This document shows positions 29,085-37,333 of a DNA stretch of 64,000 nt, piece by piece (within the stretch, counting starts at the first letter, position 1; every line of letters begins with the position of its first letter). A model generated the notes under the pieces. It was given only the letters and a program-made list of their open reading frames with translations. It did not search any database and was not told the DNA's origin. The stretch comes from a bacterium (lineage in GTDB: Bacteria; Actinomycetota; Acidimicrobiia; Spongiisociales; ZC4RG35): positions 46,520 to 110,519 of the forward strand of contig JAHEJW010000006.1 in assembly GCA_024638655.1 (NCBI GenBank), given 5' to 3'. Position numbers and translations under genes: made by a program.

Positions 29085-29522
29085 TCAGGCGCTCTCGGCT
29101 ACCCGTTTTCTCAAGCCCCTCAACGCCGTCGTGACGATCTGCTTCTCCGCCTGACGCTTGATGAAGCCTGGGATGGTGAAATTCGGCTCGACGGTGAGGG
29201 AGTAGACGACCTCGGTGGCATCGTCTCGGGCCGTGAACTGATAAGAGCCTTCCAGCATCTTCAGGTCGTCGCTCTCTTCGGCAACCCAGCTGAGAGTGTT
29301 TGGGCGATCGTGGGTGTACTTCAGCACGTACTCGATCTCCTTGATGAATCCTTCGAGAACGAATCGCGCTCTGTCGACGCGCCCATCCGCGTCTGTCTCG
29401 AGAACCTCGACCTCTTTTACCCCACTGGCCCATTCGGGGTAGGACGCAACGTCCGCGGCGGTGTCGTAGAGGACGCCGGGATCGGCGTCGATCTCCAATG
29501 TCGAAAAGGTTCCTTCGGTCAT
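29085..29522 (-). CDS. SRPBCC/cyclase-dehydrase (START-like) protein
   Basis: DADPGVLYDTAADVASYPEWASGVKEVEVLETD... Confidence 0.85.
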   Translation of the reverse strand: MTEGTFSTLEIDADPGVLYDTAADVASYPEWASGVKEVEVLETDADGRVDRARFVLEGFIKEIEYVLKYTHDRPNTLSWVAEESDDLKMLEGSYQFTARDDATEVVYSLTVEPNFTIPGFIKRQAEKQIVTTALRGLRKRVAESA

Positions 29523-29599
29523 TCGGTCCCGTCTCCTGCTCCCGAGGAGGCTAGTGCGCGGCTGCAGTTGTATATCAGGGGTCGCGATAACCGGCTGCG

Positions 29600-30382
29600 T
29601 CACCTGGCGGGCCTGACCCCGGTGGCATCGAGACGCAGGTACCGGCCGGTCGCTCGGAAGTAGCCGGCGTTGTGGCAGCGGGTGGCACCGAGTCGCCACG
29701 TCGTCGCCTGGGCCTGGTGAATGTCACCGAATAGATGGAAACGCGGTCTTCTGGCCAGCACGTACTCACGGACGGGGTCGGACCCCCGCTCCTCCATACC
29801 GGTGATCACGTCGGTGCGCAGTGCTTGCACCGCTGGAGGGACGTGTGTGCAGAGCACGTCGACATCACCGAGACCTCCGAGCAGCGAGGTCATCTCTGCA
29901 TCGCTCACCTCGCCTGCAGCCTGGATCGGAGTCGAAACACCTCCTCCAGCGAACCCGACGAGGAAGTCTTCGACCTCGACTGTCTCGCCCTGGACGTATC
30001 GAAACCCGGCGGGAAGTGATCTCATCAAGAGCTCCGGCCTGTCGACATTGCCATGTATGACGTATCCGTGACCGCCATCGATCGCCTCGCCTACCTGTTC
30101 ATATTGCCGACTCAATGAGTCGCCGATAGAACGTCGCACCTCGTCGGATTGGTCGCCAACCCGCTCGGCCCACAAGGCACGCATCTCGGCATAGTCCCCT
30201 GAGGCGCGCGCTTCCGCTGCGGATTGCGCGAACTCCAGACCCAATGCGTCGGCGATCGCACCTTCGCCACTGCGATAGTCGGTCAGATTGACCAGGTCAC
30301 CGAGGATGATCAGGGTCTCACCGGAAGCGGCAAGTCGTCTCAAGGGCTCTAGAGCTCCATGGACATCCGAAACGACGATCAT
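29600..30382 (-). CDS. Metallophosphoesterase
   Basis: VVSDVHGALEPLRRL, ILGDLVNLTD, YVIHGNVDRPE, FHLFGDIHQAQA. Confidence 0.85.
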   Translation of the reverse strand: MIVVSDVHGALEPLRRLAASGETLIILGDLVNLTDYRSGEGAIADALGLEFAQSAAEARASGDYAEMRALWAERVGDQSDEVRRSIGDSLSRQYEQVGEAIDGGHGYVIHGNVDRPELLMRSLPAGFRYVQGETVEVEDFLVGFAGGGVSTPIQAAGEVSDAEMTSLLGGLGDVDVLCTHVPPAVQALRTDVITGMEERGSDPVREYVLARRPRFHLFGDIHQAQATTWRLGATRCHNAGYFRATGRYLRLDATGVRPAR

Positions 30383-30675
30383 TGGCGCTCGGCTAGCTCC
30401 GTTGCGTAGCGCACCCAGAACACCGCAACGACCCCGGCGGCCAGCGCAATCAGCAGTGACACTCCAGTCCCGAACCCGATCGGCGAGAACTCGGCGGCCA
30501 TACCTCCCATGCCGAACCCTGCCACTGCCCCTACAGCCATCCGCGACCTCGAGCCGAACCTGTGCGCCGGATCGAGACCCGGGCGCCCCAGGTTCTCGGC
30601 GAGGGCCGTTCCGAAAATCGCCACGAGGAGCCCGACGAAGCCGACTGCGAGCGAAACCGCATAGACGGTGATCAT
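30379..30675 (-). CDS. Small membrane protein, hypothetical
   Basis: 98 aa, about three TM segments. GTGA/ATGA-type overlap with the metallophosphoesterase gene. Confidence 0.6.
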   Translation of the reverse strand: MITVYAVSLAVGFVGLLVAIFGTALAENLGRPGLDPAHRFGSRSRMAVGAVAGFGMGGMAAEFSPIGFGTGVSLLIALAAGVVAVFWVRYATELAERQ

Positions 30676-30716
30676 TGGCGGGAGAGTAACCCCGGTGGCG
30701 AATCAGAGATCGGTGC

Positions 30717-30905
30717 TCAGGAGACCCGGCGCTCGGCCGGAATGAGACGAAGTCGGGGCACGAGGCCTTGATCGGCCAGGTTCCTGAGAGCCTCCTCTTG
30801 GGTGTCGCTCATGTCGATCGGGCCATCCCCGAGAAGACAGGTAACGACGCAGTCATCACACGCACTGGTGTCCTTCATGGCGCACTGTTCGCAATCGACG
30901 AGCAT
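30717..30905 (-). CDS. Small Cys-rich protein
   Basis: MLVDCEQCAMKDTSACDDCVVTCLLGDGPIDMSDTQEEALRNLADQGLVPRL. A strong SD (aggaggtgaat) precedes the ATG. Confidence 0.7.
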   Translation of the reverse strand: MLVDCEQCAMKDTSACDDCVVTCLLGDGPIDMSDTQEEALRNLADQGLVPRLRLIPAERRVS

Positions 30906-31047
30906 TGATTCACCTCCTGTTCGCCCAACGTATCGACCGGGTGTGACACATTTGGGACCCGGCCGTCTGACGACCGGGTGTGTCTCGGGAGTGCGGACGG
31001 GCTCGGGCTAATGTCGTCGGGGATCGTGTCCTGGAAGGTCGCCACCC

Positions 31048-32340
31048 ATTAACACAGCCGCTGGTCTGGCACTCGTCGCGTTTCTCCTCTTGGTCAACGC
31101 ATTCTTCGTGGCGGGCGAATTCGCCCTCGTCACCGTGGAGCGAAACAGAGTCACACGCCTCGCCGAGGGTGGCGACCGGGGGGCAAGGCGGATCCTCGCC
31201 GGTTTGAAGACCCTGTCTTTCCAGCTGTCCGGGGCTCAACTCGGCATCACAATCTCCTCCCTGATCTTGGGACTGGTAGCCGAACAGACCCTCGGGCCCT
31301 TGTTCGAGCCCCTTTTGGAGAGAATCGGCCTCTCAGGTGACGCTCTCCCTGTGGTCACCATCACCCTCGCCCTCGTCCTCGGGACCTCGCTGCAATTGGT
31401 GTTCGGCGAGCTGGTCCCCAAGAACCTGGCTATCACCTACCCCTTCCCAACGGCACGACGGGTCGGAGTTCCGATGCTCCTGGTCAACGGCGCCCTGTCA
31501 CCCATCATCAGGGTGCTCAATGCCTCCGCCAACTGGACCGTTCGCCTGCTGGGCATTGAGCCTCGAGAGGAACTCGCCGGCGTGCGTTCCATAGAGGAGC
31601 TCGAGATGATCATCCGAGCCTCCGGCGAAGGCGGTCATCTCACTGACGAGGAATTCGGTCTGCTCACGCGCTCTATCACCTTCGCAGCGAACCTCACAGC
31701 CGATGTCATGGTCCCCCGGGTCCAAGTGGTCGGTTTGCGCTCTGACACAACAGTGTCCGACCTGCAGGAGCTGGCGATCGAGTCAGGGCACAGCCGGTTC
31801 CCCGTCTTTGGCCAGGATCTGGACGAGATTCTCGGCGTAGCCCACGTCAAAGACAGTCTGCGGGTGCCTCCAGACCAGAGACCGAAAGAGCGGGTCACCG
31901 ACCACATGCGCCCGGCACTGGTGATCCCCGAATCCCAACCGATCGACACTGTTCTCTTCGAGCTCAGGACCAAAGGATCGGGCCTGGCCGTGGTCACCGA
32001 CGAATACGGAGGGACAGCGGGAATCGTGACTTCGGAAGACCTGCTCGAAGAGTTGGTCGGTGAGATTCGTGACGAACATGACCCGTCACCGGCGACAACT
32101 ACGCAGCCCGATGAGCTTTCCGGGCTACTTCACCGCCATGAAGTCGAGGTGGCCGTGGGTTTCGCCTGGCCTGAAGGCCGATACGAGACGCTCGGTGGGT
32201 TCGTCACCGCCGTGTTGGGAAGGCTTCCCGCACGAGGCGACGTCGTGGAAGTCGACGGCTGGTCTTTCGAGGTCACAGCTGTGGATGGCTTCCGGGTTGA
32301 CCGAGTCCGGGTTCGTGAACGCGCCGAGGACACGCTGTGA
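31048..32340 (+). CDS. CNNM/TlyC-type (DUF21-CBS-CorC_HlyC) transporter
   Basis: LALVAFLLLVNAFFVAGEFALVTVERNRV, CBS pair (DVMVPRVQVVGL), C-terminal CorC domain. No ATG/GTG/TTG in frame upstream of TTG 31090; ATT 31048 would restore TM1. Confidence 0.85.
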   Translation: MNTAAGLALVAFLLLVNAFFVAGEFALVTVERNRVTRLAEGGDRGARRILAGLKTLSFQLSGAQLGITISSLILGLVAEQTLGPLFEPLLERIGLSGDALPVVTITLALVLGTSLQLVFGELVPKNLAITYPFPTARRVGVPMLLVNGALSPIIRVLNASANWTVRLLGIEPREELAGVRSIEELEMIIRASGEGGHLTDEEFGLLTRSITFAANLTADVMVPRVQVVGLRSDTTVSDLQELAIESGHSRFPVFGQDLDEILGVAHVKDSLRVPPDQRPKERVTDHMRPALVIPESQPIDTVLFELRTKGSGLAVVTDEYGGTAGIVTSEDLLEELVGEIRDEHDPSPATTTQPDELSGLLHRHEVEVAVGFAWPEGRYETLGGFVTAVLGRLPARGDVVEVDGWSFEVTAVDGFRVDRVRVRERAEDTL

Positions 32341-33650
32341 CGATCGGAGCTCTGCTGGTGGCTTTGTTCCTCGTGATATTCAATGGCTTCTTCGTGGCCG
32401 TCGAGTTCGCTTTCACGGCCTCTCGGCGACCGGCCCTGGAGGAGCTGGCCGCAGGCGGGAATCGCTTCGCCTCGTGGGCACTCGCTTCGATGAACGAGCT
32501 GCCCGTGACCTTCGCGGGGGCGCAACTGGGCGTCGCCGGAGCTTCGCTGGCTCTCGGCTTCGTCATCGAGAGCTCCCTCGAGGTGGCTTTCGAGGACCTC
32601 TATGAAGCGGTGGGTGTCCCCAGCGGCGCAATCGCAGGCGTTTCCCTGATCACGGCGCTCCTGATCGTCTCCTTCGTGCACAACGTGTTCGGGGAGATGG
32701 CGCCCAAGAACGCCACGATCGCGGCTCCCGAAAAGGCAGCGCTGATCCTCGCCGCTCCATTTCGCGCATACGTGACGGTCCTTCGTCCGATCATTCTCTC
32801 CTTGTCTTGGGCGGCTGGCGCGGTGCTCCGCTTGTTCGGGGTCAAGACGAGTCACAAAGTGGAGGTGACCCACTCTGCGGACGACATCGCCAGCCTGGTG
32901 AGGACCATTGGCGCCGGCGGAGTCATCGATGCCAGCTCATCTCGACTGCTCACATCTGCCCTGAGATTCCAGGACACACAGGTCGCAGAGGTCATGGTGC
33001 CTCGACCCGACCTGATCGCGATGCCCGCGGCGAGCTCGGCTGCCGAGCTCGAGAACACGGTTGTCTCGACAGGCCACTCCCGGATACCGGTTTACGGTGA
33101 TGATCTCGACGACGTGCTCGGATTCGTGCACGCCAAAGACCTCATCTCCATCGACCAGGAGGGTCTCAGCTCCCCGATCGACAGGTCGCTCATCAGGACG
33201 GCCCCGGTTGTTCCGGAGACCATGCCGGTCTCGCCGGTATTGGAGATGATGCGGTCCAACGGGGTCCATATCGCCTTGGTCGTCGATGAACATGGCAGCA
33301 TCTCGGGCCTGGTGACCTTGGAGGACATCGCCGAGGAGCTGGTTGGAGAGATCAAGGATGAGCACGACTTCCGGGAGGTGATGGAGATCAGGAGAGCCGG
33401 GCGTGACCGATATCTGGTCGCCGGACAGACCAGAGTTGACCGACTCGGCCGGGTCGGCGCGCTGATCGAGGAAGGCGACTACGAGACGGTGGGCGGGTAT
33501 CTCATGGCGAAGCTGGGCAGGGTCCCGATGCATGGCGACTCGGTGGAAGCGGACACCTTCCGCATGGACATCAGGCGGATGGACGGAAGACGTGTGCGCG
33601 AGGTCGTGCTAGAAGTGAAGCCAAGACCTGCCGACCCGGATGATGACTGA
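32337..33650 (+). CDS. Second CNNM/TlyC-type transporter (tandem paralogue)
   Basis: NGFFVAVEFAFTASRRPALEELAAGG, VMVPRPDLIAMPA, CorC domain. GTGA coupling with the upstream gene. Confidence 0.92.
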   Translation: MTIGALLVALFLVIFNGFFVAVEFAFTASRRPALEELAAGGNRFASWALASMNELPVTFAGAQLGVAGASLALGFVIESSLEVAFEDLYEAVGVPSGAIAGVSLITALLIVSFVHNVFGEMAPKNATIAAPEKAALILAAPFRAYVTVLRPIILSLSWAAGAVLRLFGVKTSHKVEVTHSADDIASLVRTIGAGGVIDASSSRLLTSALRFQDTQVAEVMVPRPDLIAMPAASSAAELENTVVSTGHSRIPVYGDDLDDVLGFVHAKDLISIDQEGLSSPIDRSLIRTAPVVPETMPVSPVLEMMRSNGVHIALVVDEHGSISGLVTLEDIAEELVGEIKDEHDFREVMEIRRAGRDRYLVAGQTRVDRLGRVGALIEEGDYETVGGYLMAKLGRVPMHGDSVEADTFRMDIRRMDGRRVREVVLEVKPRPADPDDD

Positions 33651-33664
33651 CCCGTAGCCTCCGG

Positions 33665-34576
33665 TCAACCGAGCCGATCGAGGAAGTCGAGCACCTCTTC
33701 CACATAACCCTCAGGGTCCAACTCGTACGACTCGGCATGACCTGCATCCCGCACCTGGACGAGGGTGATCATCTCGGGATTCTTTCCGGCAAAATCGATG
33801 CTCTGCTCCAACGGGACCTGCTGATCGGCAGTCCCGTGGTGTACCAGGACCGGCACGCGAAGGGACCGGTCGGTCTTCTCCACGTAGTCGATCGATTTCC
33901 AGTTGACCCCGATCTTGAGTGACGTGATGAACTTGGCTACCTGAGCCATGGTGCCTGGAACCTTCACGGGGACGAGTGGCATTTCTCTTTGGCTCAGGGT
34001 GTAGTCCACGGTTTCCGCGAAGTCGATATTGGGGGCATCGAAAACGAGCCCACTCACAACGTCGAGGTTGTTCTTGTAGACGAAAGAGAGGATGTGCGAC
34101 GCACCCGTTGAGAAACCGCTGAGAACGACATCGTCTGCGCCGTTGGACACGGCGTAATCGATAGCCCCTCCGACATCCTCCCACTCGGTTGTCCCGTATT
34201 GGTAGTAGCCGCTTTCATCACGAGGCTGGCCCTCGTCGTTGCGATAGGTGATCGCCAACTGTGGATACCCGGCGTCTCTCAGCGGCACGAACAAGTGCTC
34301 CGCCTCGGATGGTGTGGCACCCCTCCCATGGACGTGTATGACCCACGTAGACCCGTTGGCCGGTATGAACCATGCGTCGAAGTCGCCGACGGGGGAGTCG
34401 TACGACGTCGGAGTCACCTCGACTCCCGAGTCCGGAATGATGATGGCGGAGGGTTGCGGGGTGAAGCCGTCATCGACGAGCTCCCCGCTGTAGTACCAGC
34501 CACCGCCTAGGTGGATGAGCAGGATCAGCCCCACCAGGATCCAGAATCCGTTTCTCAGCAGTGATCGGGCTCTCAT
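33665..34576 (-). CDS. Alpha/beta hydrolase with N-terminal TM
   Basis: VIHVHGRGATPSEAEHL, VLSGFSTGASHIL, VLVHHGTADQQVPLEQS. Confidence 0.85.
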   Translation of the reverse strand: MRARSLLRNGFWILVGLILLIHLGGGWYYSGELVDDGFTPQPSAIIIPDSGVEVTPTSYDSPVGDFDAWFIPANGSTWVIHVHGRGATPSEAEHLFVPLRDAGYPQLAITYRNDEGQPRDESGYYQYGTTEWEDVGGAIDYAVSNGADDVVLSGFSTGASHILSFVYKNNLDVVSGLVFDAPNIDFAETVDYTLSQREMPLVPVKVPGTMAQVAKFITSLKIGVNWKSIDYVEKTDRSLRVPVLVHHGTADQQVPLEQSIDFAGKNPEMITLVQVRDAGHAESYELDPEGYVEEVLDFLDRLG

Positions 34577-34601
34577 GTTCGGTCCAGGATTGTGCTGGTC
34601 G

Positions 34602-35603
34602 TCAGGAAACGGGCAATGACAGAGCCCCAACCAGATGCTCGTCGTGGTCGGTGACAGGGATCGGGTCGGGCCCGAACGTCGGAGTCAGCACCTCGGCCTC
34701 TTCCAGAGTCTCATCGACCCGCACGGACACTGCGTCCTCCATGACAGTGCCGACCGGCGAGTTCCCGGCCGCGAGCAGCCTCTCACGTCTGACCAGCCCG
34801 ACCAGGATCCCCTCGTCGGCGACGGCCAGAGTCTTTTGCTCGTGAATGCGGAGAGTGTCGTCGGCGTGTCTCAACGAGGCCACGTAGACGGGTTCGCCCA
34901 TGAATCGAAACACGCGGTCTGGCGCCGACCGTACGACCACCGCTCCGGCGTGTGCCGTCCGTCTGAGACGTGCGCCGGGACCGAACATGTTTCGTTGCAG
35001 CCAGGTTCCTCCTGGGGCTCCGAGCACTAGCAAAGCCCCGTCATCGAGATCCTCCACCAGCTCGGCGATCCCGTCGACCTCGACCACACGGGAGCTCAAG
35101 TCGGGCACCTCGACGGTCAGTTGGTCGAGGAGTACCCCGGCTTCTCCTGAATCGTCATCCGGGCTGGTAGCAGAAACCATCTCCGAAGGGACTCCGAGCG
35201 CTCGGCCGATCGATTCGGCGGTTTCGGCTGCGAGGAGGGAGTGAGGGCCGCCTCCGACTGCTGCCACGACACTTGTCACCTTCTCGGGTTGGAAGTCGAC
35301 CGGCACGGCCACGTTGACCAAATCGAAATTGCCCGGCAAGCGTCGAGAGACGAGAAGATCGGCACGTCTCTCGATACAGGCATCCTCCAGACTGCCCTTG
35401 ATCTTGTCTGCCTCGTCACCGCCGAGGATCCCGGCAAGCTCGAGGCATCCCTTCCCCCGGGTCCACACAACGTCCATGCCCTTCTCGAAGGACTTGTTTT
35501 GGTTCATCTCCGACACTGAGTCTGCCACCTGCCTCGGCCAATCTCCATCACTATTCCTCAGAGCATCGATCGATCGGCGCACAATGGCGTCAGCTTGACA
35601 CAT
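34602..35603 (-). CDS. Universal-stress-like protein with C-terminal CBS-like region
   Basis: LVLGAPGGTWLQRNMFGPGARLRRTAHAGAVVVR (USP-like) followed by LAVADEGILVGLVRRERLLAAG...VTDHDEHLVGALSL (CBS-like). Confidence 0.65.
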   Translation of the reverse strand: MCQADAIVRRSIDALRNSDGDWPRQVADSVSEMNQNKSFEKGMDVVWTRGKGCLELAGILGGDEADKIKGSLEDACIERRADLLVSRRLPGNFDLVNVAVPVDFQPEKVTSVVAAVGGGPHSLLAAETAESIGRALGVPSEMVSATSPDDDSGEAGVLLDQLTVEVPDLSSRVVEVDGIAELVEDLDDGALLVLGAPGGTWLQRNMFGPGARLRRTAHAGAVVVRSAPDRVFRFMGEPVYVASLRHADDTLRIHEQKTLAVADEGILVGLVRRERLLAAGNSPVGTVMEDAVSVRVDETLEEAEVLTPTFGPDPIPVTDHDEHLVGALSLPVS

Positions 35604-35623
35604 CGAAGTGACAGGATTGGGTT

Positions 35624-36220
35624 ATGGAGTTCCGCAACGTTCTCGCCAAACGCCGAATGGTCCGCAACTACACAAGCGACCCGCTTTCCCGGGAGCTGGT
35701 CGATGAGGTGGCGGCGGCGGCACTACGCGCCCCCTCTGCAGGGAACAGTCAGGCCATCGTTGTGGTCGTCGTCACCAGTGAGGCCAAACGTCTCGAGATC
35801 GCATCCGTGGCCGACGAGCAGTCCTACGTCGATGCGGGTTTCGACCCCTGGATTTCCGGGGCACCGGCACACCTGGTGCTGGCGGTCAGCGAGAAGATCT
35901 ATCGCGACCGCTATTCAGAGCCCGACAAACTCGGTCCTGACGGAGGTGAGATCGAATGGCCCGTGCCCTATTGGTGGGTAGACGCCGGGGCCGCCTTGAT
36001 GGCTATCCTCCTTGCCGCGGTGGATCGAGGTCTCGGGGCGGGATTTCTCGGGGTGCACAGCCTTCCCGAACTCTCCCGCATCGTCGGCCTTCCCGATGAC
36101 TTTCAGCCAATCGGTGTCGTCACATTGGGCCATCCCGCACCGGATCGGAGGTCCGGCAGCCTCGATCGGCCCCATCGCAGGCCCGATGAGGTCATCCATC
36201 ACGAAGAATGGACGGAATAG
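35624..36220 (+). CDS. Nitroreductase family protein
   Basis: MEFRNVLAKRRMVRNYTSDPLSRELVDEVAAAALRAPSAGNSQ... Confidence 0.9.
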   Translation: MEFRNVLAKRRMVRNYTSDPLSRELVDEVAAAALRAPSAGNSQAIVVVVVTSEAKRLEIASVADEQSYVDAGFDPWISGAPAHLVLAVSEKIYRDRYSEPDKLGPDGGEIEWPVPYWWVDAGAALMAILLAAVDRGLGAGFLGVHSLPELSRIVGLPDDFQPIGVVTLGHPAPDRRSGSLDRPHRRPDEVIHHEEWTE

Positions 36221-36246
36221 CTGTGGAGCTCACAGAAAGGGCGCGG

Positions 36247-36471
36247 TCAGTCCTCGGGGGCGGGCAGCATCCTCTCGAGGACCTCGTAGGCGTCCGCCAG
36301 ATCAGCCTCCCTGACCAAGACCTTCACACCTTCGATCCTCTCTAGAACGGGAAGGGTGGAGGAACCGACGTCTGCCTCAACGGCCGACTCGATGCCATTC
36401 ACTGCGAGTTTCGCCTTGACCAGATTGGCCTCGGTCAGGGTGGGAAAAGTCGCCAGTCGTGCCAGCGTCAT
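36247..36471 (-). CDS. DUF2007-like putative signal transducing protein
   Basis: LARLATFPTLTEANLVKAKLAVNGIESAVEADVG...VKVLVREADLADAYEVLE. Confidence 0.75.
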   Translation of the reverse strand: MTLARLATFPTLTEANLVKAKLAVNGIESAVEADVGSSTLPVLERIEGVKVLVREADLADAYEVLERMLPAPED

Positions 36472-36508
36472 GAGGTGACTGTATTGCGTGCAGTGCGATA
36501 CTCGGTGG

Positions 36509-37300
36509 GTGCCGTCCTTCGAGATCACTTCGCCGCAGAACGATCGGATCAAGAGACTGCGCCGACTTCGGGACAGACGTCATCGTGACGAAGAGGGTGT
36601 CTTCGTCGTAGAAGGAGCCCGTCTGCTCTCGAGGGCCCTCCATGCCGGCCTCGAGCCGCTGGAGGTGTATACGGATCGGACAGTCGAGAACCCCAGCGGT
36701 GCTCCCGAGATCCTGGTCGAGAGTTCGGTACTGGACGCAGCTTCCTACCGAAAGGCTTCCGAGGGGCTGATCGCAGTCTTTTCACAGTGGTCATGCCAAA
36801 TCGAGGACCTACAGCTCTCGGACCCTTCTCTGCTCGTCGTCGCCGAGTCGCTCGAGAAGCCAGGCAATCTCGGTGCCATGATGAGGACGGCCGCAGCGAT
36901 CGGCGCCGATGGCCTGGTGACTGTCGGAGGTTCGGGCGACCCGTTCAACCCAAATGCCATCCGCGCTTCGGCCGGGGCCGTCTTCTCCGTACCAGTCGTC
37001 AACACCAACTCCGAAGCCCTTCGTCGCTGGCTCAGCAAGAAGTCACTCCCCCTTGTCGCTCTGACCCCTGATTCGCCACAGACGATCTGGGAGACGGACT
37101 TGACTCGCTCGTTCGCGCTGCTGGTGGGTGCCGAGGACACCGGTCTCAGCCAGGAAGCTCTCACACTGGCCCAGAAGGCCGTGTCGATCCCAATGCACCG
37201 CAACAGCATCGACTCGCTGAACACATCGGTAGCCCTGGCCGTCGCCGCCTACGAGGTCTTTCGCCAGCGGACTGCGCAGTCGAGCCCAAACGATCTTTGA
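36509..37300 (+). CDS. TrmH/SpoU family RNA 2'-O-methyltransferase
   Basis: VAESLEKPGNLGAMMRTAAAIGADGLVTVGG, VGAEDTGLSQEAL, IPMHRNSIDSLNTSVALAVAAYE. Confidence 0.92.
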   Translation: MPSFEITSPQNDRIKRLRRLRDRRHRDEEGVFVVEGARLLSRALHAGLEPLEVYTDRTVENPSGAPEILVESSVLDAASYRKASEGLIAVFSQWSCQIEDLQLSDPSLLVVAESLEKPGNLGAMMRTAAAIGADGLVTVGGSGDPFNPNAIRASAGAVFSVPVVNTNSEALRRWLSKKSLPLVALTPDSPQTIWETDLTRSFALLVGAEDTGLSQEALTLAQKAVSIPMHRNSIDSLNTSVALAVAAYEVFRQRTAQSSPNDL

Positions 37301-37301
37301 C

Positions 37302-37317
37302 TCGAACACCTGTTCGA
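37302..37317. promoter_or_regulatory. LexA/SOS box, TCGAACACCTGTTCGA
   Basis: Exact match to the actinobacterial/Gram-positive SOS box TCGAAC-N4-GTTCGA. Palindrome extends to 8+4+8 (ACTCGAAC ACCT GTTCGAGT), 16 nt upstream of the next CDS. Confidence 0.88.
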
Positions 37318-37333
37318 GTTAGCTTTCGATGGC

